Source: Dactylosporangium roseum (GTDB lineage Bacteria > Actinomycetota > Actinomycetes > Mycobacteriales > Micromonosporaceae). Taken from it: 64,000 nucleotides of DNA. The stretch lies in contig NZ_CP073721.1 in the NCBI RefSeq assembly GCF_025264685.1, positions 4,765,001-4,829,000 of the forward strand, read 5' to 3'. The notes under the pieces are model-generated. The model ran no database searches and was not told the origin of the DNA. It was given only the letters and a program-made list of their open reading frames with translations. Position 1 is the stretch's first letter. Every line of letters starts with the position of its first letter. Shown here in pieces: positions 1 through 7,970 of the stretch. The position numbers were made by a program, and so were the translations under genes.

Positions 1-193
1 GCACCGGGCTCAGCACCCAGTAGCGGCGGGTGCTGGCGGCCCTGCGCAGGGCGCGGCGCAGACCCGGGGTGAACTGGGTGAAGTCGTGGGACACCGCGCC
101 GGCCTCGGCGGACGGCCAGTCCAGGCGCACCGCATAACCCACACCGTGAACCGGCCGCCGCGTGAACCCCGGCACGAACCCGGCAAAGCGCAT
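1..193 (-). CDS. Hypothetical protein, 3' end outside the window
   Basis: A minus-strand frame opens with ATG at 193 and stays open to the left edge, showing 64 residues (N-terminus MRFAGFVPGF). A GGGAG Shine-Dalgarno sits about 8 nt upstream of the ATG, which supports this start. The visible part is basic and has one arginine-rich stretch; I recognise no domain. The ISL3 element begins 44 bp upstream of the start, so the insertion may have displaced its native promoter. Function unknown; no membrane segment or signal peptide is visible. Confidence 0.5.
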   Translation of the reverse strand, partial: MRFAGFVPGFTRRPVHGVGYAVRLDWPSAEAGAVSHDFTQFTPGLRRALRRAASTRRYWVLSPV

Positions 194-236
194 CGTCACC
201 ACTCCCCGCACAGCACAACGACCGGCCCACTCGAAC

Positions 237-277
237 GATACTCGAACATACGTGCCAATTAGTGGGTTTCTGTGGGT
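237..277. repeat. Left terminal inverted repeat of the ISL3 element
   Basis: Matches the reverse complement of 1591-1631 at about 34 of 41 positions. Mismatches cluster in the outer part, while the innermost 15 bases are identical, as is an outer block GTGCCAATTA. Confidence 0.75.
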
Positions 278-340
278 GGGGATAGGGGGCTGTAACGGAC
301 AAAATGGCGGCGCGCATGGGATGCCGGTTCGTTCACCAGG

Positions 341-1609
341 TTGCTGAAGACCGTTGTGAGCGAAGGGATCCACGTGCGCGCCGCTGCTGTGATCAACCGT
401 CTGCTGGGCTTCGAGGGAACGGTTGTGGACGACGTGTGTTTCACGGATACCGCGATGGTGGTGCAGGTCCGGCTTCGCTCGCAGGTGCTGGTCTGCCCGT
501 GCGGGCGGACCAGCCGGGCCCGGTACGACCGTTCCCGCAGGAAGTGGCGTCATGTCGACTTCGGCCGGTACCGGGTGGTGATCGAAGCGGAGATCCGCCG
601 GGTCGACTGCCGCGGCTGCGGGCAGGTCCGCAGCGAGTGGATGCCGTGGGCCCGGCCCGGCGCCCGGCATACCCGCGACTTCGAGGATATGGCCTGCTGG
701 CTGGCGAAACGGATGTCCAAGAGCGCCGCGGCCGCGCTGCTGGGCACCACCTGGCAGACCGTCGACCACCTCGTAGCCAGGCTCGTCGATACCCACCTGG
801 ACAGCGAGCGTCTCGACGCGATCTACCGCATCGGCGTCGACGAGATCGCCTACCGCCGGGGCCGCAAGTTCCTCACCGTGGTCGCCGACCACGACACCGG
901 CCGGGTGGTGTTCGTCGGCGAGGGCCGCAGGCAGGACGTCTTCGGCAGATTCCTGGAGTCTCTCGGCGAGGACGGCCGAGCCCGGATCGAGGCGGTCAGC
1001 ATGGACATGACCGCGATCTACCGCGGCGCCGCCACCACCCACGTGCCGCACGCGGCGATCTGCCTCGACCCGTTCCACGTGATCAAATGGGCCGGCGAAG
1101 CGCTTGACCTGGCCTACCAGACCTGCCGTGAACAGGGCGTAAAGATCGCCGTGGCTGGACTGACACCCGCCCAAACCTGGCAGAAGGCCCGCGGCGCCCT
1201 GCGCCAGCCCGCCGGGCAACACGACCCCACCCGCACCGCGATCATCGAACAGCTCCGCCGCAAACACCCCCGCATCCACCACGCCTGGCGCCTCAAAGAA
1301 GACCTCCGCCGCCTCTACCAGGTCCCCACCAGCGACGCAGCCGACCACCTACGACGCTGGATCAACCGGGCCAAACGCAGCGGTATCAACGCCTTCGTCA
1401 CCCTCGCCCGGCGACTGCGCCGCCACCGCACCGGCATCCTCAACGCCATCCACCTCCAACTGTCGAACTCGCTCCTCGAGAGCATCAACGCCGGCATCCG
1501 CCTCATCCAACGCCGCTCCCACGGCTACGCCGACCTCGACAACCTCATCGAAATGATCCACCTCTGCCACGGCGGCATCACCACATCACTACCCACAGAA
1601 ACCCATTAA
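341..1609 (+). CDS. ISL3-family transposase
   Basis: 422 residues from the TTG at 341; GTG at 374 (411 residues) is an equally plausible start because GAAGGG precedes it. The N-terminal half carries a CPCG...CRGCG zinc-ribbon pattern followed by a helix-turn-helix-like segment (SAAAALLGTTWQTVDHL). The catalytic core then follows, with the typical ISL3 sequences GVDEIAYRRGRKFLTVV, SMDMTAIY and DPFHVIKWA. The C-terminus holds the NSLLESINAGIRLI and RRSHGY motifs usual for this family and supplies the catalytic glutamate. It mobilises its own element through a DDE reaction. Length is normal and no frameshift is visible. Confidence 0.9.
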   Translation: MLKTVVSEGIHVRAAAVINRLLGFEGTVVDDVCFTDTAMVVQVRLRSQVLVCPCGRTSRARYDRSRRKWRHVDFGRYRVVIEAEIRRVDCRGCGQVRSEWMPWARPGARHTRDFEDMACWLAKRMSKSAAAALLGTTWQTVDHLVARLVDTHLDSERLDAIYRIGVDEIAYRRGRKFLTVVADHDTGRVVFVGEGRRQDVFGRFLESLGEDGRARIEAVSMDMTAIYRGAATTHVPHAAICLDPFHVIKWAGEALDLAYQTCREQGVKIAVAGLTPAQTWQKARGALRQPAGQHDPTRTAIIEQLRRKHPRIHHAWRLKEDLRRLYQVPTSDAADHLRRWINRAKRSGINAFVTLARRLRRHRTGILNAIHLQLSNSLLESINAGIRLIQRRSHGYADLDNLIEMIHLCHGGITTSLPTETH

Positions 1610-1631
1610 TTGGCACATACGTTCTAATATC
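1591..1631. repeat. Right terminal inverted repeat of the ISL3 element
   Basis: Inverted partner of 237-277. It overlaps the last codons and stop of the transposase. Confidence 0.75.
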
Positions 1632-1689
1632 TATGGCCGGCGCTGATGCCCCCGCGGCGGCGCCCGCGAGTCGCGCGGCGGGCCGTGGG

Positions 1690-2508
1690 TCAGGAGGCCG
1701 TAGCGGGCTTCCGGGTGGTATCGGCCGAGGTGGCGCCGTGAGTGGGGCGGGAGGTCAGGACCCGGGGGCCGGAAGCCGTGATGGCGACCGTGTGTTCGGA
1801 GTGGGCGGAGCGGGAGCCGTCGGCGGAGCGGATCGTCCAGCCGTCGGCGTCGAACTTGATCCTGTCGGTGGAGCGGCAGAACCAGGGCTCGATGGCGATG
1901 GTGAGGCCGGGGTCGAGTTTCATGCCGCGGTGGGCGCGGCCGTTGTTGGCGACGTGCGGGGCCTCGTGCATGGTGCGGCCGATGCCGTGGCCGCCGAACT
2001 CGGCGTTGACGCCGTAGCCGTAGGAGCGGGCGACCTCGCCGATCGCGGCGGAGACGTCGCCGAGGCGGCCGCCGGGCCGGGCGGCGGTGATGGCGGCCTC
2101 CAGCGCGACCTCGGTGGCCTCGATCAGCCTCAGGTCGGCCGGGTCGGGGGTGCCGACGACGACGGAGAGCGCGGAGTCGGCGGCCCAGCCGTCGATGCCG
2201 ACCGCCATGTCGATGCTGAGCAGGTCGCCGTCCCGCAAGACATAGTCGTGCGGCAGGCCGTGCAGCACCGCGTCGTTGACCGACAGGCACAGCACGTTGC
2301 GGAACGGGCCGCGGCCGAACGACGGAGCGTAGTCCCAGTAGCAGGACTCGGCGCCGCGTTCCTTGATCCGGCGGCGCGCGTGATGTTCGAGATCCATCAG
2401 GTTGACGCCGACCGCGGCGACACCGCTCAGTTCGGCGAGCAACTCACCGACGAACTGGCCGGTCACCGCCATCCGGCCGATCTCCTCGACGGACTTGAGC
2501 TCGATCAC
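1690..2508 (-). CDS. map: Type I methionine aminopeptidase
   Basis: Cytosolic metallo-enzyme that removes the initiator methionine from new proteins. The 272 residues show the full set of dinuclear metal ligands: D100 (SIDMAV), D111, H174 (GGHGIG), E207 (EPWF) and E238 (HSEH); H83 in the NDAVLHG motif contacts substrate. It starts with GTG at 2508, behind a GGGAGGG Shine-Dalgarno. A palindromic operator-like sequence lies 20-40 bp upstream, so unlike housekeeping copies this one may be under specific repressor control. Actinobacteria often carry two or three paralogues. The C-terminal extension past residue 250 is short and low in complexity. Confidence 0.92.
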   Translation of the reverse strand: MIELKSVEEIGRMAVTGQFVGELLAELSGVAAVGVNLMDLEHHARRRIKERGAESCYWDYAPSFGRGPFRNVLCLSVNDAVLHGLPHDYVLRDGDLLSIDMAVGIDGWAADSALSVVVGTPDPADLRLIEATEVALEAAITAARPGGRLGDVSAAIGEVARSYGYGVNAEFGGHGIGRTMHEAPHVANNGRAHRGMKLDPGLTIAIEPWFCRSTDRIKFDADGWTIRSADGSRSAHSEHTVAITASGPRVLTSRPTHGATSADTTRKPATAS

Positions 2509-2528
2509 GACAGCGCCCTCCCCGTTGT

Positions 2529-2548
2529 CGGTATTTGTATACCGGTAT
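2529..2548. promoter_or_regulatory. Palindromic operator upstream of map
   Basis: Three half-sites in a row: CGGTAT-TTGT-ATACCG is a perfect inverted repeat, and its right half continues into ATACCGGTAT, a perfect 10-bp palindrome. It lies in an unusually AT-rich patch just upstream of the map Shine-Dalgarno. The GTATAC core resembles GntR-type sites, but the regulator is unknown and no regulator gene is adjacent. Confidence 0.6.
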
Positions 2549-2795
2549 TTTTATATCACACCAGGTCGGGGCCGCCCCGAGGGAGGGCTCGCATGGTCTG
2601 CCGACCACTCACCCCGGACAGAGCGCAGCGGGCCGGCGCCCCGACCGGCTCTTTCCACAGGTCAAGGGAGAGGAAGCGGCCGTCGGTGCACAGGGCCGCG
2701 ACAAGCCCCACGGCCGTCCGCCAACGGTGACGCACAGTCGCGCGGGCGAGCGCCTGCCGGTTGTTGCAAATATATGGCAAGTACCGCAGACTGGC

Positions 2796-3326
2796 ATGAT
2801 GGGAGGTGAAGATCGACCGTCGGTGCCGACGATCGTGGAAGTGCTCGTGATCGGGGCGCGGGACGGCCGGCTGCACTACCGCTGCTCCCGTGGTGCCCTG
2901 AGTGCCGGCCGGCATCCGGACGGCGTCGCCGCGGACCTGGTCGCCGACACGGGAGATCCCGGCCGGGTGCCGCCTCCGCTGACCGTCCTGCACTCGACGT
3001 CGTGGCGGCACACCGACGGCGGCCTGGTCCTCACCTACGCGGCCGTCACCGACGGCAACGCCGAGGCGGGCACCCGGCCCGTCACCGACGACGGGATCGT
3101 GTCGTCCGGCGACCCGGCTCGGCCGAGCCCCGCGTCGGTTCCGGCGGACGCCGTCGCCACCCATGCCGCGCGCCACCTGGCGTGGCTGCGGGCCACCGAC
3201 GACGCCGTCGCGACCGCCCTCGCCGGTCTGCCGCACCTGTGGCACTGCTTCGACGGGTTCCGGCCCGGCCCGGCCGGCGCCTTCGCCGCGCCGCTGTGCG
3301 TCAGCGCGGCGCAGGCGATTCGGTGA
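2796..3326 (+). CDS. Conserved-looking hypothetical protein
   Basis: Soluble protein of about 176 residues with codon use (GC-rich third positions) typical of a real gene. ATG at 2796 or 2799 is the first start. A GGGAGGTGAAG sequence at 2801-2811 would suit a slightly later start such as GTG 2823, although that spacing is long. Recognisable stretches are VLHSTSWRHTDGGLVLTYA, AARHLAWLRATDDAVATAL and LWHCFDGFRPGPAG, which look like a folded domain, but I cannot assign a family. It is convergent with the large regulator that ends at 3351. No signal peptide or membrane segment. Confidence 0.65.
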   Translation: MMGGEDRPSVPTIVEVLVIGARDGRLHYRCSRGALSAGRHPDGVAADLVADTGDPGRVPPPLTVLHSTSWRHTDGGLVLTYAAVTDGNAEAGTRPVTDDGIVSSGDPARPSPASVPADAVATHAARHLAWLRATDDAVATALAGLPHLWHCFDGFRPGPAGAFAAPLCVSAAQAIR

Positions 3327-3350
3327 CGCACCGCCGGCGCCGCGAGTGGC

Positions 3351-6300
3351 TCATGACAACTCCTTGACCGCGACCTCGGCCCGGTCGGCGGCGGCCACGT
3401 AGCGCAGCGACCGGGCCAGGGTCAGCGCGTCCTCGGCCAGTGCCCGGTCGCCGAGCGCCAGCGCCCGGACGCGGCGCAGGTCCGGCTCGGCCAGGCCGCT
3501 CTGGCCCGGCAGGCCGCGTTCCAGCGCCGCGGCGGCCACCGCTGCGGCGTCCCCGGTCTGCCCCAGCGCCAGGCAGGCGTCGGCGTGCATCGCCTCCAGG
3601 CGCCCGAACCGGCGCATCGCGTCGCCGAGGTGAGCCCGGGCCTGCGTGATCCGGGTCAGCCCGTCGGCGGAGCCGGAGCGGACCTCCGCCCAGCCCAGCA
3701 CGACGCCCGCCATGCTCCGGTACTCCGGGTGCCCGCCCCGCTCGGCCAGCGCCAGCGTGGCACGCGCCGCCTCGGCCGCCGCCGGCACGTCGAACCGGTC
3801 CGCCGCGACGGCGGCCGCGTAGTTGGCGACGTACATGTCCAGGAACAGCTCGCCGGTCCGGGCGGCCCGCTGCCGGGCGGCCCGCAGATGCCGTTCGGCG
3901 GCGTCGTGGTCGCCGAGCATGCCGGCCACCATCGCGGCCGGTGCCAGCGCGCCGACGACCGGGTCCCAATTGTCGATCGGGAAGACCGGCACGTCACCGG
4001 CCGGCAGGGCGGCGAGGGCGGTCTCGAAGCACCGGTTGGCGCGCGGTAGGTCGAGCTCGCTCAGCGCGGCGGCGCCCTCGTGCACCTCGGCGACGATCGT
4101 GGCCCACGGGTCCGTGCTGCCGCCGACGGTCGCCGACCGGGCCACCTCGACCGCCCGGGCCACGTCACCGGAGGCGGTACGGAACGAGGCGTACCCCCAC
4201 AGCGCCGGCAGCACGTCGAGCACCGGCCGGCCGCGCAGGCGCAGCAGCAGCGACTCGATCGCCGTGTACTGCGCGACGGGGGCGGGGGCGAGGTACCCGT
4301 CGGTCGCCTGGCGCAGGTACGCCAGGCGGATCCGCACGTCGACCTCGGCGACGTCGCGCCGCTCGGTCGCCGGGGCGCGGTGCAGCATGCCGAGCGCCTC
4401 CTCCAGCATCGTGAAGGCCTGCTCGTGCGCGGTCCGGTCGTACGCCTCCCGCGCCGCGTCCACCATCGCCGGCACCACGTCGTACGGCGTCAGCACCGGC
4501 AGCGCCGCGCGCAGGTGGGCGGCCAGCTCGGGCGCGGTCGCCAGCCCGGTGTCCCGCAGCGCCTGGGCGGTCCGCGCGTGCAGCCGGGCCCGCCGCAGCG
4601 GCCCCTGGTCGAGGTACGCCGTCTGCCGGACCAGGTCGTGCGAGAAGCGCAGCAGCCCGGGGTCGTCGGTGGCGGTGAGCACGCCGCTGACCACGGCGGT
4701 GTCGAGCGTGTCGAACAGTGCCAGCTCGTCGATCTGCACGACCTCGCGCAGCACCGGTACCGACACGTCGCGCCCGAGCACCGAGGCGACCGCGACGACG
4801 GCGTTGACCTGGCCGGGCAGCTTGGCGAGCCGGCGCCGGACCACCTCCTGCACCCGCACCGGCACGTGCTCGGGCGACAGGGTGTGCTCGGCGACCAGCA
4901 CCCGCAGCAGCTCCACGACGAAGAACGGGTTGCCGCCGGTGCGGTCGAGCAGCATCTCCACCGTCTCCGCCGGCACGTCCCCGCCGGTGACCACGCGGGC
5001 CAGCGTGGCGACCCCGGCGGCGTCGAGGCCCGCCAGCGGCATCCGCACCGCCGACGGGTCGGCCACGAGCTCACCGAGGACACCCGCGAGCGGCGCCTGC
5101 GGTGCCAGCTCGGCCTCCCGGTACCCGACGGCGAGCAGCACCCGGCTGCGCCGCAGCGCCTTGACGAACATGGTGAGCAGCACGGTCGACGGGGCGTCGA
5201 GCCAGTGCGCGTCGTCGACGACGAGCACCAGCGGCGCGTGCCCGGCGAGGCGGCACAGCCCGTCGACGATGCCCTGGTAGAGGCGCGACCGGGCGAGCTC
5301 CGGGTCGGCGAGGCGCTCGGCGGCGGGCAACGGCAGCGTTTCGATGAGCGTCGGATCCAGTACCGCGGGCAGGTTGCCGTAGGGCGCGAAGGCGGCCGCG
5401 AGCGCGGACGCGGCGGCGGAGTCCGGTGCGCCGGCGATGCCACGCAGCATCTGTGCCCAGGGCAGGAAGACCGGCGGGGCGTCGCCGTCCACGCCGGTGC
5501 CGGTGCCCACCGGGCCGGTCGCGCGGGACGCGAGCTCGCGCAGCAGGGCCGACTTGCCGATGCCCGGGCTGCCGGAGACCAGCAGCAGCCGTCCCCGGCC
5601 GGCCGCCGTCTCGGCGAGCAGCCGGTCGACGGTGCGCAACTCCTCGTCCCGGCCGACCAGCCCGTCGGCGTCCGCGTCGGACCCGCCGGCCTCCGGCGCC
5701 GCCCCGGCGGGCGCGGGTGCCTCGGCCGGCGCCGGCGGCGCGGACACCACGACCGGTGCCGGCGACACCGGGATGGCGCCCTGGGGCGCCGGCGCGGCCA
5801 GGTGCGGGGCCTGGCGCAGGATGTCCTGCTCCAGGCGCTGCAGCGCCGGCCCCGGCTCGATGCCCAGCTCGTCGATCAGCCCGGTGCGCGCCCGTGCGTA
5901 GGCCGCCAGCGCGTCCGCCTGCCGGCCGGCGCGGTAGAGGGCGAGCATCAACTGACCCCAGACGCGTTCCCGGTACGGCGCCTCGGCGAGCGCGCTCTCG
6001 CTGAGGTAGACGACCTCGGCCGGCCGGTCCAGCTCCAGCAGCGCCTCCGAGCGCTCCTCCACCGCGGTCAGCCGCAACTCCTGGAGGCGCGCCCGCTCGG
6101 CCCGGGCGAGCAGCGAGTCGCCGAGCTCCGGCAGCGGGTCGCCGCGCCACAGCTTCAGCGCGCCGCTCAGCACCCGCAGCGCCACGGCCGGGTCGCCGCC
6201 CTGGCGGGCCTGCTCGACCGCGGCCGCGAACCGGGCGGCGTCGACGGCGTCGGGCGGGACGACGAGCTGGTAGCCCGGTGCCCGGCTGACGAGCACCGTC

Positions 6301-6572
6301 GAACGGTCCCGGGCGGTGCGGCCCGGCTCCAGGGCGCGGCGCAGTCGCGACACGTACGCCTGGAGGGAGGCGATCGCACGCTCCGGTGGCTCGTCCGCCC
6401 ACAGCTCGTCGATCAGCCGCTGCACCGAGACGGTCCGGCCGGGCTGCATCGCCAGCATGGCGAGGACGGCACGCTGCTTGGGGGTGCCGGTGTCGACCGG
6501 CCCGCCGGGGTTCACCGCCTCGAGCGGGCCGAGGATCCGAAACTGCAGGATGCGAAACTCCCGGACTTCCAC
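3351..6572 (-). CDS. SARP/LAL-type transcriptional regulator (winged helix, BTAD, AAA ATPase)
   Basis: 1073 residues. Residues about 8-105 form an OmpR-like winged-helix DNA-binding domain (FRILGPLEAV, TPKQRAVLAMLA, LQAYVSRLRRALEP). Residues 110-260 form the bacterial transcriptional activation domain, ending ELGIEPGPALQRLEQ. An AAA/NACHT-like ATPase follows, with VGRDEEL, Walker A GSPGIGKSAL and Walker B LVLVVDDAHW. The C-terminal half is alpha-helical and TPR-like. The family (AfsR/DnrI relatives) activates secondary metabolism or transport genes. The GTG start at 6572 gives a partly duplicated FRIL at the N-terminus, so the true start is uncertain. It lies 16 nt behind the acetyltransferase-like gene and is probably co-transcribed with it. 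Confidence 0.88.
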   Translation of the reverse strand: MEVREFRILQFRILGPLEAVNPGGPVDTGTPKQRAVLAMLAMQPGRTVSVQRLIDELWADEPPERAIASLQAYVSRLRRALEPGRTARDRSTVLVSRAPGYQLVVPPDAVDAARFAAAVEQARQGGDPAVALRVLSGALKLWRGDPLPELGDSLLARAERARLQELRLTAVEERSEALLELDRPAEVVYLSESALAEAPYRERVWGQLMLALYRAGRQADALAAYARARTGLIDELGIEPGPALQRLEQDILRQAPHLAAPAPQGAIPVSPAPVVVSAPPAPAEAPAPAGAAPEAGGSDADADGLVGRDEELRTVDRLLAETAAGRGRLLLVSGSPGIGKSALLRELASRATGPVGTGTGVDGDAPPVFLPWAQMLRGIAGAPDSAAASALAAAFAPYGNLPAVLDPTLIETLPLPAAERLADPELARSRLYQGIVDGLCRLAGHAPLVLVVDDAHWLDAPSTVLLTMFVKALRRSRVLLAVGYREAELAPQAPLAGVLGELVADPSAVRMPLAGLDAAGVATLARVVTGGDVPAETVEMLLDRTGGNPFFVVELLRVLVAEHTLSPEHVPVRVQEVVRRRLAKLPGQVNAVVAVASVLGRDVSVPVLREVVQIDELALFDTLDTAVVSGVLTATDDPGLLRFSHDLVRQTAYLDQGPLRRARLHARTAQALRDTGLATAPELAAHLRAALPVLTPYDVVPAMVDAAREAYDRTAHEQAFTMLEEALGMLHRAPATERRDVAEVDVRIRLAYLRQATDGYLAPAPVAQYTAIESLLLRLRGRPVLDVLPALWGYASFRTASGDVARAVEVARSATVGGSTDPWATIVAEVHEGAAALSELDLPRANRCFETALAALPAGDVPVFPIDNWDPVVGALAPAAMVAGMLGDHDAAERHLRAARQRAARTGELFLDMYVANYAAAVAADRFDVPAAAEAARATLALAERGGHPEYRSMAGVVLGWAEVRSGSADGLTRITQARAHLGDAMRRFGRLEAMHADACLALGQTGDAAAVAAAALERGLPGQSGLAEPDLRRVRALALGDRALAEDALTLARSLRYVAAADRAEVAVKELS

Positions 6573-6588
6573 CTCGGCCGTGGAAGGG

Positions 6589-6972
6589 CTACAGCTCCAC
6601 GGCGTATGAACCGTCTTCGTACGGCCCGAAGCCCGCTTGCCGCAGCAACTCCTCGCCGTGCGCCGGAGGCGCCGCCACGAGCCTACGTGCTGCGGTGGCC
6701 CGCAGGGCGTCCACCAGCGCGATCAACACCTGAACGGCGAGGTCGGAGCGTCCGGGCGGCGTGGCGATCCCGACCAGTCGGACGATGGTCCCGTCGGGCC
6801 GTACGGCGGCCACCGCGGCCGCGGGGCGCTCGTCGTCGTCGGCCGGGTCGATCAGCTCCCACCACTCGGTGCCGTCGGAGAGCAGTTTGTCGAGGGGCGC
6901 GGTGCCCAGCGCGCGACGGGTGACCGCCCGACGTCCCGGCGGCACGCGCCGCACCAGCCTCAGCTCTGCCAT
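6589..6972 (-). CDS. GNAT acetyltransferase-like small protein
   Basis: 127 residues from ATG 6972. Its centre (AAAVAAVRPDGTIVRLVGIATPP) and its end (ATAARRLVAAPP, LLRQAGFGPY) resemble the beta-4/beta-5 and C-terminal parts of GNAT folds. The usual acetyl-CoA loop Q/RxxGxG/A is not clear, so catalytic ability is doubtful. It sits directly upstream of the SARP/LAL regulator on the same strand, suggesting a joint transcript. It could equally be an uncharacterised small regulatory partner. Confidence 0.55.
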   Translation of the reverse strand: MAELRLVRRVPPGRRAVTRRALGTAPLDKLLSDGTEWWELIDPADDDERPAAAVAAVRPDGTIVRLVGIATPPGRSDLAVQVLIALVDALRATAARRLVAAPPAHGEELLRQAGFGPYEDGSYAVEL

Positions 6973-7062
6973 GCATCCAGCAAACAGGACGGTACTTGCA
7001 GACGGCTTGACGTTGCGGTAAAGAGCGCCGTAGGTCGCCTGTCGCCATCCCGACGCCAGCAG

Positions 7063-7968
7063 TCATGCGGCTTCGGCGCGACCCGATCGCCAATATCCCA
7101 TGAAGGCGACCGTGCGCCGATCCCAGCCCCGCTCGGCGACCAGGTGCCGGCGCAGGGTCTTGATGACGCCCGCCTCACCCGCCAGCCACGCGTAGACCCC
7201 GGCCGGCGTCTCCACCGGCGCCGGGACCTCCCAGAGGATTCCGGTGTCGACGTCGACCTCCTCCAGCGGCTCCGAAGCGGGACTCCGGGCAGGAGGCGGC
7301 GCGGGCGCCAGACGGTCGGCCGCCTCGGCCACGGCGGGCACGAGCAGCGAGCCGTGCGCCGCGCCGTCGCGGGCCAACCACGTGACCTTCATCCCGGCGG
7401 GAGCGGTGAGCGGCAGGGCGTCGTCGGGGTACGGCACCTCCAGCAACGCCTCGCCGCACGCCGAGGAGGGCAGCCCGGCCAGGATCGACGCCACGGCCGG
7501 CACCGCGGTCTCGTCGCCGGCCAGCAACAGCGGCGCCGCGGGGTGGTGGGGACGGAACTCGATCCCGCCCGGGTCGCCGGCGTACCGCGCGTTCGGGCCC
7601 AGCAGCCTGATGGTGTCCCCCACCGTGGCCCGGTTCGCCCAGCGTGCCGCCGGGCCGCCGTCGCCGTGCAGCACGAGGTCGACGTCGACCTCGCGGGCCT
7701 CCTGCCGGACGGCCCGCACCGTGTACGTCCGGAACGGCGGCTGGTGCTCGGCCGGCAGTTCGCGCCAGCGCGCATACCAGTCCGGTCCTTCCGTGAGCCG
7801 CGCGAACCCGCCGGACGCGGCCGGGAAGATGAGCTTGATGCGCTGGTCGCGCCCGTGGTCGGCGAACGCGTCCAGGTCGTCGCCGGTGAAGGTGACCCGC
7901 AGGAACGACGGGCTCAGCCGGGTCAGCGTCCGCACGTCGGCCCGGAAGGTCCGGTAGGGCATTTCCAT
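7063..7968 (-). CDS. Siderophore-interacting protein (FAD-dependent ferric reductase)
   Basis: 301 residues of the ViuB/SIP family, which releases iron from ferric siderophores in the cytosol by reduction. An N-terminal FAD-binding barrel carries RTYTVR and the DLVLHGDGGPAARWA segment; the C-terminal NAD(P)H-binding lobe carries LLAGDETAVPAV and YAWLAGEAGVIKTLRRHL. All these motifs are standard for the family. ATG 7968 is chosen because it begins 2 nt after the permease stop; a second in-frame ATG is at 7962. It is the last gene of the iron operon. Confidence 0.9.
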   Translation of the reverse strand: MEMPYRTFRADVRTLTRLSPSFLRVTFTGDDLDAFADHGRDQRIKLIFPAASGGFARLTEGPDWYARWRELPAEHQPPFRTYTVRAVRQEAREVDVDLVLHGDGGPAARWANRATVGDTIRLLGPNARYAGDPGGIEFRPHHPAAPLLLAGDETAVPAVASILAGLPSSACGEALLEVPYPDDALPLTAPAGMKVTWLARDGAAHGSLLVPAVAEAADRLAPAPPPARSPASEPLEEVDVDTGILWEVPAPVETPAGVYAWLAGEAGVIKTLRRHLVAERGWDRRTVAFMGYWRSGRAEAA

Positions 7969-7970
7969 CG

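Larger units (their letters stand above)
237..1631 (+). mobile_element. ISL3-family insertion sequence, about 1.4 kb
   Basis: One transposase gene is bounded by imperfect 41-bp inverted repeats (237-277 and 1591-1631, about 34 of 41 positions matching). The perfect inner core, TGGGTTTCTGTGGGT, resembles the GGGT-type ends of ISL3 elements. The transposase stop codon lies inside the right repeat. The eight bases flanking the two ends (229-236 and 1632-1639) do not match, so no target duplication is evident. The element looks intact; whether it is active cannot be told from sequence. Confidence 0.8.

Noticed and set aside
229..1639. Target-site duplication of the ISL3 element
   Set aside because: The 8-bp flanks differ, and shifting the boundaries inward gives only inverted, not direct, matches.
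4080..6923. Plus-strand open frame of 947 codons
   Set aside because: Lies antisense to the SARP/LAL regulator; sequence is arginine/glutamine/valine-biased with no domain, a usual artefact of GC-rich DNA.
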